A stretch of DNA of 64,000 nt, from assembly GCA_964017155.1 (NCBI GenBank), contig OZ024856.1, positions 188,501 through 252,500 of the forward strand, written 5' to 3'. Below, one piece after another: positions 9,094 through 22,569 of the stretch; the stretch's first letter is position 1; the number at the start of each line of letters is the position of its first letter. The notes under the pieces were generated by a model that saw nothing but the letters and a program-made list of their open reading frames with translations, was not told where the DNA came from and made no database searches. A program made the position numbers and the translations under genes. This DNA comes from Oasisia sp. SBJ-2009 (lineage: Eukaryota > Annelida > Polychaeta > Sabellida > Siboglinidae).

Positions 9094-12000
9094 CGACTGG
9101 CACAAATCGCGCTGTCTTTTCGACCTCAAACGTTTGCCAAGACGCGCTGTTTATAAAACATAAATACGCGCAAGATGATTATAATGGAATGAATTAATTT
9201 AATCAAGTATCAAATGTTGGCCAAAATATTGATATAATAGCAACATTGAGGTGGGTCCGACTTGTACATAAGTGCCAAATAGTGAAATACTGAAAACAAA
9301 TTGAGAGTATACGTGCTTTTATGAGAGAGTGCGCGTGAAGGTACGCGCCCGCAAGTGTAGGCATTTATGTACAAGTCGGGCCCACCTCAATGTTGGTAGT
9401 ATAACTGTATATTTGCCAACATTTGATACTTGATTTTGTTAATTCAATCAATTATATTCATCTTGCGCATATTTATGTTTTATATACAGCGCGTCTTAGC
9501 AGACTTTTGAGGTCGAAAAGACAGCGTGGTCGGCATAAACAAACTGTTTGTCGCCCATTTCATATGCACTGCCCAGTAACATGCACCTCTGCGCTTGCGA
9601 CTGGCACAAATCGCGCTGTCTTTTCGACCTCAAAAGTTTGCCAAGACGCGCTGTTTATAAAACATAAATACGCGCAAGATGATTATAATTGAATGAATTA
9701 ATTTAATCAAGTATCAAATGTTGGCAAAAAATAGTGATATAATAGCAACATTGAGGTGGGTCCGACTTGTACATAAATGCCAAATAGTGAAATAGTGACC
9801 GCTGCGCTTGCGACTGGCACAAATCGCGCTGTCTTTTCGACCTCAAAAGTTTGCCAAGACGCGCTGTTTATAAAACATAAATACGCGCAAGATGATTATA
9901 ATGGAATTAATTAATTTAATCAAGTATCAAATGTTGGCAAAAATATTGATATAATAGCAACATTGAGGTGGGTCCGACTTGTACATAAGTGCCAAATAGT
10001 GAAATACTGAAAACAAATTGAGAGTATACGTGCTTTTATGAGAGAGTGCGCGTGAAGGTACGCGCCCGCAAGTGTAGGCATTTATGTACAAGTCGGGCCC
10101 ACCTCAATGTTGATATTATAACTGTATATTTGCCAACATTTGATACTTGGTTTTGTTAATTCTATCAATTATAATCATCTTGCGCATATTTATGTTTTAT
10201 ATACAGCGCGTCTTAGCAGACTTTTGAGGTCCAAAAGACAGCGCGGTCGGCATAAACAAACTGTTTATCGCTCATTTCATATGCTCAGCGCAGTAACATG
10301 CACCGCTGCGCTTGCGACTGGCACAAATCGCGCTGTCTTTTCGACCTCAAACGTTTGCCAAGACGCGCTGTTTATAAAACATAAATACGCGCAAGATGAT
10401 TATAATGGAATGAATTAATTTAATCAAGTATCAAATGTTGGCCAAAATATTGATATAATAGCAACATTGAGGTGGGTCCGACTTGTACATAAGTGCCAAA
10501 TAGTGAAATACTGAAAACAAATTGAGAGTATACGTGCTTTTATGAGAGAGTGCGCGTGAAGGTACGCGCCCGCAAGTGTAGGCATTTATGTACAAGTCGG
10601 GCCCACCTCAATGTTGGTAGTATAACTGTATATTTGCCAACATTTGATACTTGATTTTGTTAATTCAATCAATTATATTCATCTTGCGCATATTTATGTT
10701 TTATATACAGCGCGTCTTAGCAGACTTTTGAGGTCGAAAAGACAGCGTGGTCGGCATAAACAAACTGTTTGTCGCCCATTTCATATGCACTGCCCAGTAA
10801 CATGCACCTCTGCGCTTGCGACTGGCACAAATCGCGCTGTCTTTTCGACCTCAAAAGTTTGCCAAGACGCGCTGTTTATAAAACATAAATACGCGCAAGA
10901 TGATTATAATTGAATGAATTAATTTAATCAAGTATCAAATGTTGGCAAAAAATAGTGATATAATAGCAACATTGAGGTGGGTCCGACTTGTACATAAATG
11001 CCAAATAGTGAAATAGTGACCGCTGCGCTTGCGACTGGCACAAATCGCGCTGTCTTTTCGACCTCAAAAGTTTGCCAAGACGCGCTGTTTATAAAACATA
11101 AATACGCGCAAGATGATTATAATGGAATTAATTAATTTAATCAAGTATCAAATGTTGGCAAAAATATTGATATAATAGCAACATTGAGGTGGGTCCGACT
11201 TGTACATAAGTGCCAAATAGGGAAATACTGAAAACAAATTGAGAGTATACGTGCTTTTATGAGAGAGTGCGCGTGAAGGTACGCGCCCGCAAGTGTAGGC
11301 ATTTATGTACAAGTCGGGCCCACCTCAATGTTGGTATTATAACTGTATATTTGCCAACATTTGATACTTGGTTTTGTTAATTCTATCAATTATAATCATC
11401 TTGCGCATATTTATGTTTTATATACAGCGCGTCTTAGCAGACTTTTGAGGTCCAAAAGACAGCCCGGTCGGCATAAACAAACTGTTTATCGCTCATTTCA
11501 TATGCTCAGCGCAGTAACATGCACCGCTGCGCTTGCGACTGGCACAAATCGCGCTGTCTTTTCGACCTCAAACGTTTGCCAAGACGCGCTGTTTATAAAA
11601 CATAAATACGCGCAAGATGATTATAATGGAATGAATTAATTTAATCAAGTATCAAATGTTGGCCAAAATATTGTTATAATAGCAACATTGAGGTGGGTCC
11701 GACTTGTACATAAGTGCCAAATAGTGAAATACTGAAAACAAATTGAGAGTATACGTGCTTTTATGAGAGAGTGCGCGTGAAGGTACGCGCCCGCAAGTGT
11801 AGGCATTTATGTACAAGTCGGGCCCACCTCAATGTTGGTAGTATAACTGTATATTTGCCAACATTTGATACTTGATTTTGTTAATTCAATCAATTATATT
11901 CATCTTGCGCATATTTATGTTTTATATACAGCGCGTCTTAGCAGACTTTTGAGGTCGAAAAGACAGCGTGGTCGGCATAAACAAACTGTTTGTCGCCCAT

Positions 12001-13472
12001 TTCATATGCACTGCCCAGTAACATGCACCTCTGCGCTTGCGACTGGCACAAATCGCGCTGTCTTTTCGACCTCAAAAGTTTGCCAAGACGCGCTGTTTAT
12101 AAAACATAAATACGCGCAAGATGATTATAATGGAATGAATTAATTTAATCAAGTATCAAATGTTGGCAAAAATACTGATATAATAGCAACATTGAGGTGG
12201 GTCCGACTTGTACATAAGTGCCAAATAGTGAAATAGTGACCGCTGCGCTTGCGACTGGCACAAATCGCGCTGTCTTTTCGACCTCAAAAGTTTGCCAAGA
12301 CGCGCTGTTTATAAAACATAAATACGCGCAAGATGATTATAATTGAATGAATTAATTTAATCAAGTATCAAATGTTGGCAAAAAATAGTGATATAATAGC
12401 AACATTGAGGTGGGTCCGACTTGTACATAAATGCCAAATAGTGAAATAGTGACCGCTGCGCTTGCGACTGGCACAAATCGCGCTGTCTTTTCGACCTCAA
12501 AAGTTTGCCAAGACGCGCTGTTTATAAAACATAAATACGCGCAAGATGATTATAATGGAATTAATTAATTTAATCAAGTATCAAATGTTGGCAAAAATAT
12601 TGATATAATAGCAACATTGAGGTGGGTCCGACTTGTACATAAGTGCCAAATAGGGAAATACTGAAAACAAATTGAGAGTATACGTGCTTTTATGAGAGAG
12701 TGCGCGTGAAGGTACGCGCCCGCAAGTGTAGGCATTTATGTACAAGTCGGGCCCACCTCAATGTTGGTATTATAACTGTATATTTGCCAACATTTGATAC
12801 TTGGTTTTGTTAATTCTATCAATTATAATCATCTTGCGCATATTTATGTTTTATATACAGCGCGTCTTAGCAGACTTTTGAGGTCCAAAAGACAGCCCGG
12901 TCGGCATAAACAAACTGTTTATCGCTCATTTCATATGCTCAGCGCAGTAACATGCACCGCTGCGCTTGCGACTGGCACAAATCGCGCTGTCTTTTCGACC
13001 TCAAACGTTTGCCAAGACGCGCTGTTTATAAAACATAACTACGCGCAAGATGATTATAATGGAATGAATTAATTTAATCAAGTATCAAATGTTGGCCAAA
13101 ATATTGATATAATAGCAACATTGAGGTGGGTCCGACTTGTACATAAGTGCCAAATAGTGAAATACTGAAAACAAATTGAGAGTATACGTGCTTTTATGAG
13201 AGAGTGCGCGTGAAGGTACGCGCCCGCAAGTGTAGGCATTTATGTACAAGTCGGGCCCACCTCAATGTTGGTAGTATAACTGTATATTTGCCAACATTTG
13301 ATACTTGATTTTGTTAATTCAATCAATGATATTCATCTTGCGCATATTTATGTTTTATATACAGCGCGTCTTAGCAGACTTTTGAGGTCGAAAAGACAGC
13401 GTGGTCGGCATAAACAAACTGTTTGTCGCCCATTTCATATGCACTGCCCAGTAACATGCACCTCTGCGCTTG
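8590..13472 (+). repeat. HOR block 2: D-C-S repeats of 1221 bp and 1433 bp
   Basis: Unit starts: D8590, C9094, S9598; D9811, C10315, S10819; D11032, C11536, S12040, S12252; D12465, C12969. The first two modules are 1221 bp; the third carries an extra short unit (1433 bp). D units at 11032 and 12465 share AGCCCGGTCGGC and AATAGGGAAATAC, showing that the later modules are sister copies. C12969 runs directly into A13473 through a junction containing GTCTGTTCGACC, with no short unit between. Confidence 0.9.
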
Positions 13473-16400
13473 CGACTGGCACAAATCGCGCTGTCTGTTC
13501 GACCTCAAAAATTTGCCAAGACGCGATGTTTATAAAACATAAATACGCGCAAGATGATTATAATTGAATGAATTAATTTAATCAAGTATCAAATGTTGGC
13601 AAAAATACTGATATAATAGCAACATTGAGGTGGGTCCGACTTGTATATAAGTGCCAAATAGTGAAATACTGAAAACAATTGAGAGTATACGTGCTTTTAT
13701 GAGAGAGTGCGCGTGAAGGTACGGGCCCGCAAGTGTTGGCACTTATGTACAAGTCGGGCCCACCTCAATTTTGGTATAATAACTGTATCTTTGCCAACAT
13801 TTGATACTTGATTTTGTTAATTCAATCAATTATATTCATCTTGCGCATATTTATGTTTTATATACAGCGCGTCTTAGCAGACTTTTGAGGTCGAAAAGAC
13901 AGCGCGGTCGGCATAAACAAACTGTTTATCGCTTATTTCATATGCTCAGCTCAGTAACATGCACCGCTCCGCTTGCGACTGGCACAAATCGCGCTGTCTT
14001 TTCGACCTGAAAAGTTTGCCAAGACGCGCTGTTTACAAAACATAAATACCCGCAAGATGATTATAATTGAATGAATTAATTTAATCAAGTATCAAATGTT
14101 GGCAAAAATACTGATATAATAGCAACATTGAGGTGGGTCCTACTTGTACATAAGTGCCAAATAGTGAAATACTGAAAACAAATTGAGAGTATACGTGCTT
14201 TTATGAGAGAGTGCGCGTGAAGGTACGCGCCCGCAAGTGTAGGCATTGATGTACAAGTCGGGCCCACCTCAATTTTGCTATTATAACTGTATCTTTGCCA
14301 ACATTTGATACTTGATTTTGTTAATTCAATCAATTATAATCATCTTGCGCATATTAATGTTTTATATACAGCGCATCTTAGCAGAATTTTGAGGTCGAAA
14401 AGACAGCGGGGTCGGCATAAAAAAACTGTTTATCGCTCATTTCATATGCACAGCGCAGTAACATGCACCGCTGCGCTTGCGACTGGCACAAATCGCGCTA
14501 TCTTTTCGACCTCAAAAGTTTGCCAAGACGCGATGTTTAAAAAACATAAATACGCGCAAGATGATTATAATTGAATGAATTAATTTAATCAAGTATCAAA
14601 TGTTGGCAAAAATACTGATATAATAGCAACATTGAGGTGGGTCCGACTTGTACATAAGTGCCAAATAGTGAAATAGTGACCGCTGCGCTTGCGACTGGCA
14701 CAAATCGCGCTGTCTTTTCGACCTCAAAAGTTTGCCAAGACGCGCTGTTTATAAAACATAAATACGCGCAAGATGATTATAATTGAATGAGTTAATTTAA
14801 TCAAGTATCAAATGTTGGCAAAAAATAGTGATATAATAGCAACATTGAGGTGGGTCCGACTTGTACATAAATGCCAAATAGTGAAATAGTGACCGCTGCG
14901 CTTGCGACTGGCACAAATCGCGCTGTCTTTTCGACCTCAAAAGTTTGCCAAGACGCGCTGTTTATAAAACATAAATACGCGCAAGATGATTATAATGGAA
15001 TGAATTAATTTAATCAAGTATCAAATGTTGGCAAAAATATTGATATAATAGCAACATTGAGGTGGGTCCGACTTGTACATAAGTGCCAAATAGTGAAATA
15101 CTGAAAACAAATTGAGAGTATACGTGCTTTTATGAGAGAGTGCGCGTGAAGGTACGCGCCCGCAAGTGTAGGCATTTATGTACAAGTCGGGCCCACCTCA
15201 ATGTTGGTAGTATATCTGTATATTTGCCAACATTTGATACTTGATTTTGTTAATTCAATCAATGATATTCATCTTGCGCATATTTATGTTTTATATACAG
15301 CGCGTCTTAGCAGACTTTTGAGGTCGAAAAGACAGCGTGGTCGGCATAAACAAACTGTTTGTCGCCCATTTCATATGCACTGCCCAGTAACATGCACCTC
15401 TGCGCTTGCGACTGGCACAAATCGCGCTGTCTTTTCGACCTGAAAAGTTTGCCAAGACGCGCTGTTTATAAAACATAAATACGCGCAAGATGATTATAAT
15501 TGAATGAATTAATTTAATAAAGTATCAAATGTTGGCAAAAATACAGATATAATAGCAACAATGAGGTGGGTCCGACTTGTACATAAATGCCTAAAAGTGA
15601 AATAGTGACCGCTGCGCTTGCGACTGGCACAAATCGCGCTGTCTTTTCGACCTCAAAAATTTGCCAAGACGCGATGTTTATAAAACATAAATACGCGCAA
15701 GATGATTATAATTGAATGAATTAATTTAATCAAGTATCAAATGTTGGCAAAAATACTGATATAATAGCAACATTGAGGTGGGTCCGACTTGTATATAAGT
15801 GCCAAATAGTGAAATACTGAAAACAATTGAGAGTATACGTGCTTTTATGAGAGAGTGCGCGTGAAGGTACGGGCCCGCAAGTGTTGGCACTTATGTACAA
15901 GTCGGGCCCACCTCAATTTTGGTATAATAACTGTATCTTTGCCAACATTTGATACTTGATTTTGTTAATTCAATCAATTATATTCATCTTGCGCATATTT
16001 ATGTTTTATATACAGCGCGTCTTAGCAGACTTTTGAGGTCGAAAAGACAGCGCGGTCGGCATAAACAAACTGTTTATCGCTTATTTCATATGCTCAGCTC
16101 AGTAACATGCACCGCTCCGCTTGCGACTGGCACAAATCGCGCTGTCTTTTCGACCTGAAAAGTTTGCCAAGACGCGCTGTTTACAAAACATAAATACCCG
16201 CAAGATGATTATAATTGAATGAATTAATTTAATCAAGTATCAAATGTTGGCAAAAATACTGATATAATAGCAACATTGAGGTGGGTCCTACTTGTACATA
16301 AGTGCCAAATAGTGAAATACTGAAAACAAATTGAGAGTATACGTGCTTTTATGAGAGAGTGCGCGTGAAGGTACGCGCCCGCAAGTGTAGGCATTGATGT

Positions 16401-18987
16401 ACAAGTCGGGCCCACCTCAATTTTGCTATTATAACTGTATCTTTGCCAACATTTGATACTTGATTTTGTTAATTCAATCAATTATAATCATCTTGCGCAT
16501 ATTAATGTTTTATATACAGCGCATCTTAGCAGACTTTTGAGGTCGAAAAGACAGCGGGGTCGGCATAAAAAAACTGTTTGTCGCTCATTTCATATGCACA
16601 GCGCAGTAACATGCACCGCTGCGCTTGCGACTGGCACAAATCGCGCTATCTTTTCGACCTCAAAAGTTTGCCAAGACGCGCTGTTTATAAAACATAAATA
16701 CGCGCAAGATGATTATAATTGAATGAATTAATTTAATCAAGTATCAAATGTTGGCAAAAATACTGATATAATAGCAACATTGAGGTGGGTCCGACTTGTA
16801 CATAAGTGCCAAATAGTGAAATAGTGACCGCTGCGCTTGCGACTGTCACAAATCGCGCTGTCTTTTCGACCTCAAAAGTTTGCCAAGACGCGCTGTTTAT
16901 AAAACATAAATACGCGCAAGATGATTATAATTGAATGAATTAATTTAATCAAGTATCAAATGTTGGCAAAAAATAGTGATATAATAGCAACATTGAGGTG
17001 GGTCCGACTTGTACATAAATGCCAAATAGTGAAATAGTGACCGCTGCGCTTGCGACTGGCACAAATCGCGCTGTCTTTTCGAACTCAAAAGTTTGCCAAG
17101 ACGCGCTGTTTATAAAACATAAATACGCGCAAGATGATTATAATGGAATGAATTAATTTAATCAAGTATCAAATGTTGGCAAAAATATTGATATAATAGC
17201 AACATTGAGGTGGGTCCGACTTGTACATAAGTGCCAAATAGTGAAATACTGAAAACAAATTGAGAGTATACGTGCTTTTATGAGAGAGTGCGCGTGAAGG
17301 TACGCGCCCGCAAGTGTAGGCATTTATGTACAAGTCGGGCCCACCTCAATGTTTGTAGTATAACTGTATATTTGCCAACATTTGATACTTGATTTTGTTA
17401 ATTCAATCAATTATATTCATCTTGCGCATATTTATGTTTTATATACAGCGCGTCTTAGCAGACTTTTGAGGTCGAAAAGACAGCTTGGTCGGCATAAACA
17501 AACTGTTTGTCGCCCATTTCATATGCACTGCCCAGTAACATGCACCTCTGCGCTTGCGACTGGCACAAATCGCGCTGTCTTTTCGACCTCAAAAGTTTGC
17601 CAAGACGCGCTGTTTATAAAACATAAATACGCGCAAGATGATTATAATTGAATGAATTAATTTAATAAAGTATCAAATGTTGGCAAAAATACAGATATAA
17701 TAGCAACAATGAGGTGGGTCCGACTTGTACATAAATGCCTAAAAGTGAAATAGTGACCGCTGCGCTTGCGACTGGCACAAATCGCGCTGTCTTTTCGACC
17801 TCAAAAATTTGCCAAGACGCGATGTTTATAAAACATAAATACGCGCAAGATGATTATAATTGAATGAATTAATTTAATCAAGTATCAAATGTTGGCAAAA
17901 ATACTGATATAATAGCAACATTGAGGTGGGTCCGACTTGTATATAAGTGCCAAATAGTGAAATACTGAAAACAATTGAGAGTATACGTGCTTTTATGAGA
18001 GAGTGCGCGTGAAGGTACGCGCCCGCAAGTGTTGGCACTTACGTACAAGTCGGGCCCACCTCAATTTTGGTATAATAACTGTATCTTTGCCAACATTTGA
18101 TACTTGATTTTGTTAATTCAATCAATTATATTCATCTTGCGCATATTTATGTTTTATATACAGCGCGTCTTAGCAGACTTTTGAGGTCGAAAAGACAGCG
18201 CGGTCGGCATAAACAAACTGTTTGTCGCTTATTTCATATGCTCAGCTCAGTAACATGCACCGCTCCGCTTGCGACTGGCACAAATCGCGCTGTCTTTTCG
18301 ACCTGAAAAGTTTGCCAAGACGCGCTGTTTACAAAACATAAATACCCGCAAGATGATTATAATTGAATGAATTAATTTAATCAAGTATCAAATGTTGGCA
18401 AAAATACTGATATAATAGCAACATTGAGGTGGGTCCTACTTGTACATAAGTGCCAAATAGTGAAATACTGAAAACAAATTGAGAGTATACGTCCTTTTAT
18501 GAGAGAGTGCGCGTGAAGGTACGCGCCCGCAAGTGTAGGCATTGATGTACAAGTCGGGCCCACCTCAATTTTGCTATTATAACTGTATCTTTGCCAACAT
18601 TTTATACTTGATTTTGTTAATTCAATCAATTATAATCATCTTGCGCATATTAATGTTTTATATACAGCGCATCTTAGCAGACTTTTGAGGTCGAAAAGAC
18701 AGCGGGGTCGGCATAAAAAAACTGTTTATCGCTCATTTCATATGCACAGCGCAGTAACATGCACCGCTGCGCTTGCGACTGGCACAAATCGCGCTATCTT
18801 TTCGACCTCAAAAGTTTGCCAAGACGCGATGTTTATAAAACATAAATACGCGCAAGATGATTATAATTGAATGAATTAATTTAATCAAGTATCAAATGTT
18901 GGCAAAAATACTGATATAATAGCAACATTGAGGTGGGTCCGACTTGTACATAAATGCCAAATAGTGAAATAGTGACCGCTGCGCTTG
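13473..18987 (+). repeat. HOR block 3: 2148-bp A-B-S-S-C-S-prime repeat
   Basis: Unit starts: A13473, B13976, S14480, S14692, C14905, S-prime15409, A15621, B16124, S16628, S16840, C17053, S-prime17557, A17769, B18272, S18776. The 2148-bp period is seen at 13473, 15621 and 17769. The stretch from 15621 is colinear with 5224-8589 at an offset of 10397 bp. The two share rare variants, including TACGTCCTTTTATG and CATTTTATAC in the B units at 7875 and 18272. Confidence 0.9.
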
Positions 18988-19491
18988 CGACTGGCACAAA
19001 TCGCGCTGTCTTTTCGACCTCAAAAGTTTGCCAAGACGCGCTGTTTATAAAACATAAATACGCGCAAGATGATTATAATGGAATGAATTAATTTAATCAA
19101 GTATCAAATGTTGGCAAAAATATTGATATAATAGCAACATTGAGGTGGGTCCGACTTGTACATAAGTGCCAAATAGTGAAATACTGAAAACAATTTGAGA
19201 GTATACGTGCTTTTATGAGAGAGTGCGCGTGAAGGTACGCGCCCGCAAGTGTAGGCATTTATGTACAAGTCGGGCCCACCTCAATGTTGATATTATAACT
19301 GTATATTTGCCAACATTTGATACTTGGTTTTGTTAATTCTATCAATTATAATCATCTTGCGCATATTTATGTTTTATATACAGCGCGTCTTAGCAGACTT
19401 TTGAGGTCGAAAAGACAGCGTGGTCGGCATAAACAAACTGTTTGTCGCCCATTTCATATGCACTGCCCAGTAACATGCACCTCTGCGCTTG
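18988..19491 (+). repeat. Chimeric long unit D/C
   Basis: The right arm begins as D (TTGATATTATAAC, ACTTGGTTTTG, TTCTATCAATTATAATC). It continues as C (GAGGTCGAAAAGACAGCG, TGGTCGGC, TTTGTCGCCCATTTC). The switch lies between about 19351 and 19409, where the subfamilies are identical. It replaces one D plus one C with a single unit, as expected for unequal crossover one unit out of register. Confidence 0.88.
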
Positions 19492-22400
19492 CGACTGGCA
19501 CAAATCGCGCTGTCTTTTCGACCTCAAAAGTTTGCCAAGACGCGCTGTTTATAAAACATAAATACGCGCAAGATGATTATAATGGAATGAATTAATTTAA
19601 TCAAGTATCAAATGTTGGCAAAAATACTGATATAATAGCAACATTGAGGTGGGTCCGACTTGTACATAAGTGCCAAATAGTGAAATAGTGACCGCTGCGC
19701 TTGCGACTGGCACAAATCGCGCTGTCTTTTCGACCTCAAAAGTTTGCCAAGACGCGCTGTTTATAAAACATAAATACGCGCAAGATGATTATAATTGAAT
19801 GAATTAATTTAATCAAGTATCAAATGTTGGCAAAAAATAGTGATATAATAGCAACATTGAGGTGGGTCCGACTTGTACATAAATGCCAAATAGTGAAATA
19901 GTGACCGCTGCGCTTGCGACTGGCACAAATCGCGCTGTCTTTTCGACCTCAAAAGTTTGCCAAGACGCGCTGTTTATAAAACATAAATACGCGCAAGATG
20001 ATTATAATGGAATTAATTAATTTAATCAAGTATCAAATGTTGGCAAAAATATTGATATAATAGCAACATTGAGGTGGGTCCGACTTGTACATAAGTGCCA
20101 AATAGGGAAATACTGAAAACAAATTGAGAGTATACGTGCTTTTATGAGAGAGTGCGCGTGAAGGTACGCGCCCGCAAGTGTAGGCATTTATGTACAAGTC
20201 GGGCCCACCTCAATGTTGGTATTATAACTGTATATTTGCCAACATTTGATACTTGGTTTTGTTAATTCTATCAATTATAATCATCTTGCGCATATTTATG
20301 TTTTATATACAGCGCGTCTTAGCAGACTTTTGAGGTCCAAAAGACAGCCCGGTCGGCATAAACAAACTGTTTATCGCTCATTTCATATGCTCAGCGCAGT
20401 AACATGCACCGCTGCGCTTGCGACTGGCACAAATCGCGCTGTCTTTTCGACCTCAAACGTTTGCCAAGACGCGCTGTTTATAAAACATAAATACGCGCAA
20501 GATGATTATAATGGAATGAATTAATTTAATCAAGTATCAAATGTTGGCCAAAATATTGTTATAATAGCAACATTGAGGTGGGTCCGACTTGTACATAAGT
20601 GCCAAATAGTGAAATACTGAAAACAAATTGAGAGTATACGTGCTTTTATGAGAGAGTGCGCGTGAAGGTACGCGCCCGCAAGTGTAGGCATTTATGTACA
20701 AGTCGGGCCCACCTCAATGTTGGTAGTATAACTGTATATTTGCCAACATTTGATACTTGATTTTGTTAATTCAATCAATTATATTCATCTTGCGCATATT
20801 TATGTTTTATATACAGCGCGTCTTAGCAGACTTTTGAGGTCGAAAAGACAGCGTGGTCGGCATAAACAAACTGTTTGTCGCCCATTTCATATGCACTGCC
20901 CAGTAACATGCACCTCTGCGCTTGCGACTGGCACAAATCGCGCTGTCTTTTCGACCTCAAAAGTTTGCCAAGACGCGCTGTTTATAAAACATAAATACGC
21001 GCAAGATGATTATAATGGAATGAATTAATTTAATCAAGTATCAAATGTTGGCAAAAATACTGATATAATAGCAACATTGAGGTGGGTCCGACTTGTACAT
21101 AAGTGCCAAATAGTGAAATAGTGACCGCTGCGCTTGCGACTGGCACAAATCGCGCTGTCTTTTCGACCTCAAAAGTTTGCCAAGACGCGCTGTTTATAAA
21201 ACATAAATACGCGCAAGATGATTATAATTGAATGAATTAATTTAATCAAGTATCAAATGTTGGCAAAAAATAGTGATATAATAGCAACATTGAGGTGGGT
21301 CCGACTTGTACATAAATGCCAAATAGTGAAATAGTGACCGCTGCGCTTGCGACTGGCACAAATCGCGCTGTCTTTTCGACCTCAAAAGTTTGCCAAGACG
21401 CGCTGTTTATAAAACATAAATACGCGCAAGATGATTATAATGGAATTAATTAATTTAATCAAGTATCAAATGTTGGCAAAAATATTGATATAATAGCAAC
21501 ATTGAGGTGGGTCCGACTTGTACATAAGTGCCAAATAGGGAAATACTGAAAACAAATTGAGAGTATACGTGCTTTTATGAGAGAGTGCGCGTGAAGGTAC
21601 GCGCCCGCAAGTGTAGGCATTTATGTACAAGTCGGGCCCACCTCAATGTTGGTATTATAACTGTATATTTGCCAACATTTGATACTTGGTTTTGTTAATT
21701 CTATCAATTATAATCATCTTGCGCATATTTATGTTTTATATACAGCGCGTCTTAGCAGACTTTTGAGGTCCAAAAGACAGCCCGGTCGGCATAAACAAAC
21801 TGTTTATCGCTCATTTCATATGCTCAGCGCAGTAACATGCACCGCTGCGCTTGCGACTGGCACAAATCGCGCTGTCTTTTCGACCTCAAACGTTTGCCAA
21901 GACGCGCTGTTTATAAAACATAAATACGCGCAAGATGATTATAATGGAATGAATTAATTTAATCAAGTATCAAATGTTGGCCAAAATATTGTTATAATAG
22001 CAACATTGAGGTGGGTCCGACTTGTACATAAGTGCCAAATAGTGAAATACTGAAAACAAATTGAGAGTATACGTGCTTTTATGAGAGAGTGCGCGTGAAG
22101 GTACGCGCCCGCAAGTGTAGGCATTTATGTACAAGTCGGGCCCACCTCAATGTTGGTAGTATAACTGTATATTTGCCAACATTTGATACTTGATTTTGTT
22201 AATTCAATCAATTATATTCATCTTGCGCATATTTATGTTTTATATACAGCGCGTCTTAGCAGACTTTCGAGGTCGAAAAGACAGCGTGGTCGGCATAAAC
22301 AAACTGTTTGTCGCCCATTTCATATGCACTGCCCAGTAACATGCACCTCTGCGCTTGCGACTGGCACAAATCGCGCTGTCTTTTCGACCTCAAAAGTTTG

Positions 22401-22569
22401 CCAAGACGCGCTGTTTATAAAACATAAATACGCGCAAGATGATTATAATTGAATGAATTAATTTAATAAAGTATCAAATGTTGGCAAAAATACAGATATA
22501 ATAGCAACAATGAGGTGGGTCCGACTTGTACATAAATGCCTAAAAGTGAAATAGTGACCGCTGCGCTTG
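18988..22569 (+). repeat. HOR block 4: 1433-bp D-C-S-S repeat
   Basis: Unit starts: D/C chimera 18988, S19492, S19704, D19917, C20421, S20925, S21137, D21350, C21854, S-prime22358. The 1433-bp module (D, C, S, S) matches the third module of block 2, including AGCCCGGTCGGC in D and AATATTGTTATAATAG in the following C. The last C is joined to S-prime and then A, restoring the block 1 and 3 order. Confidence 0.9.
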
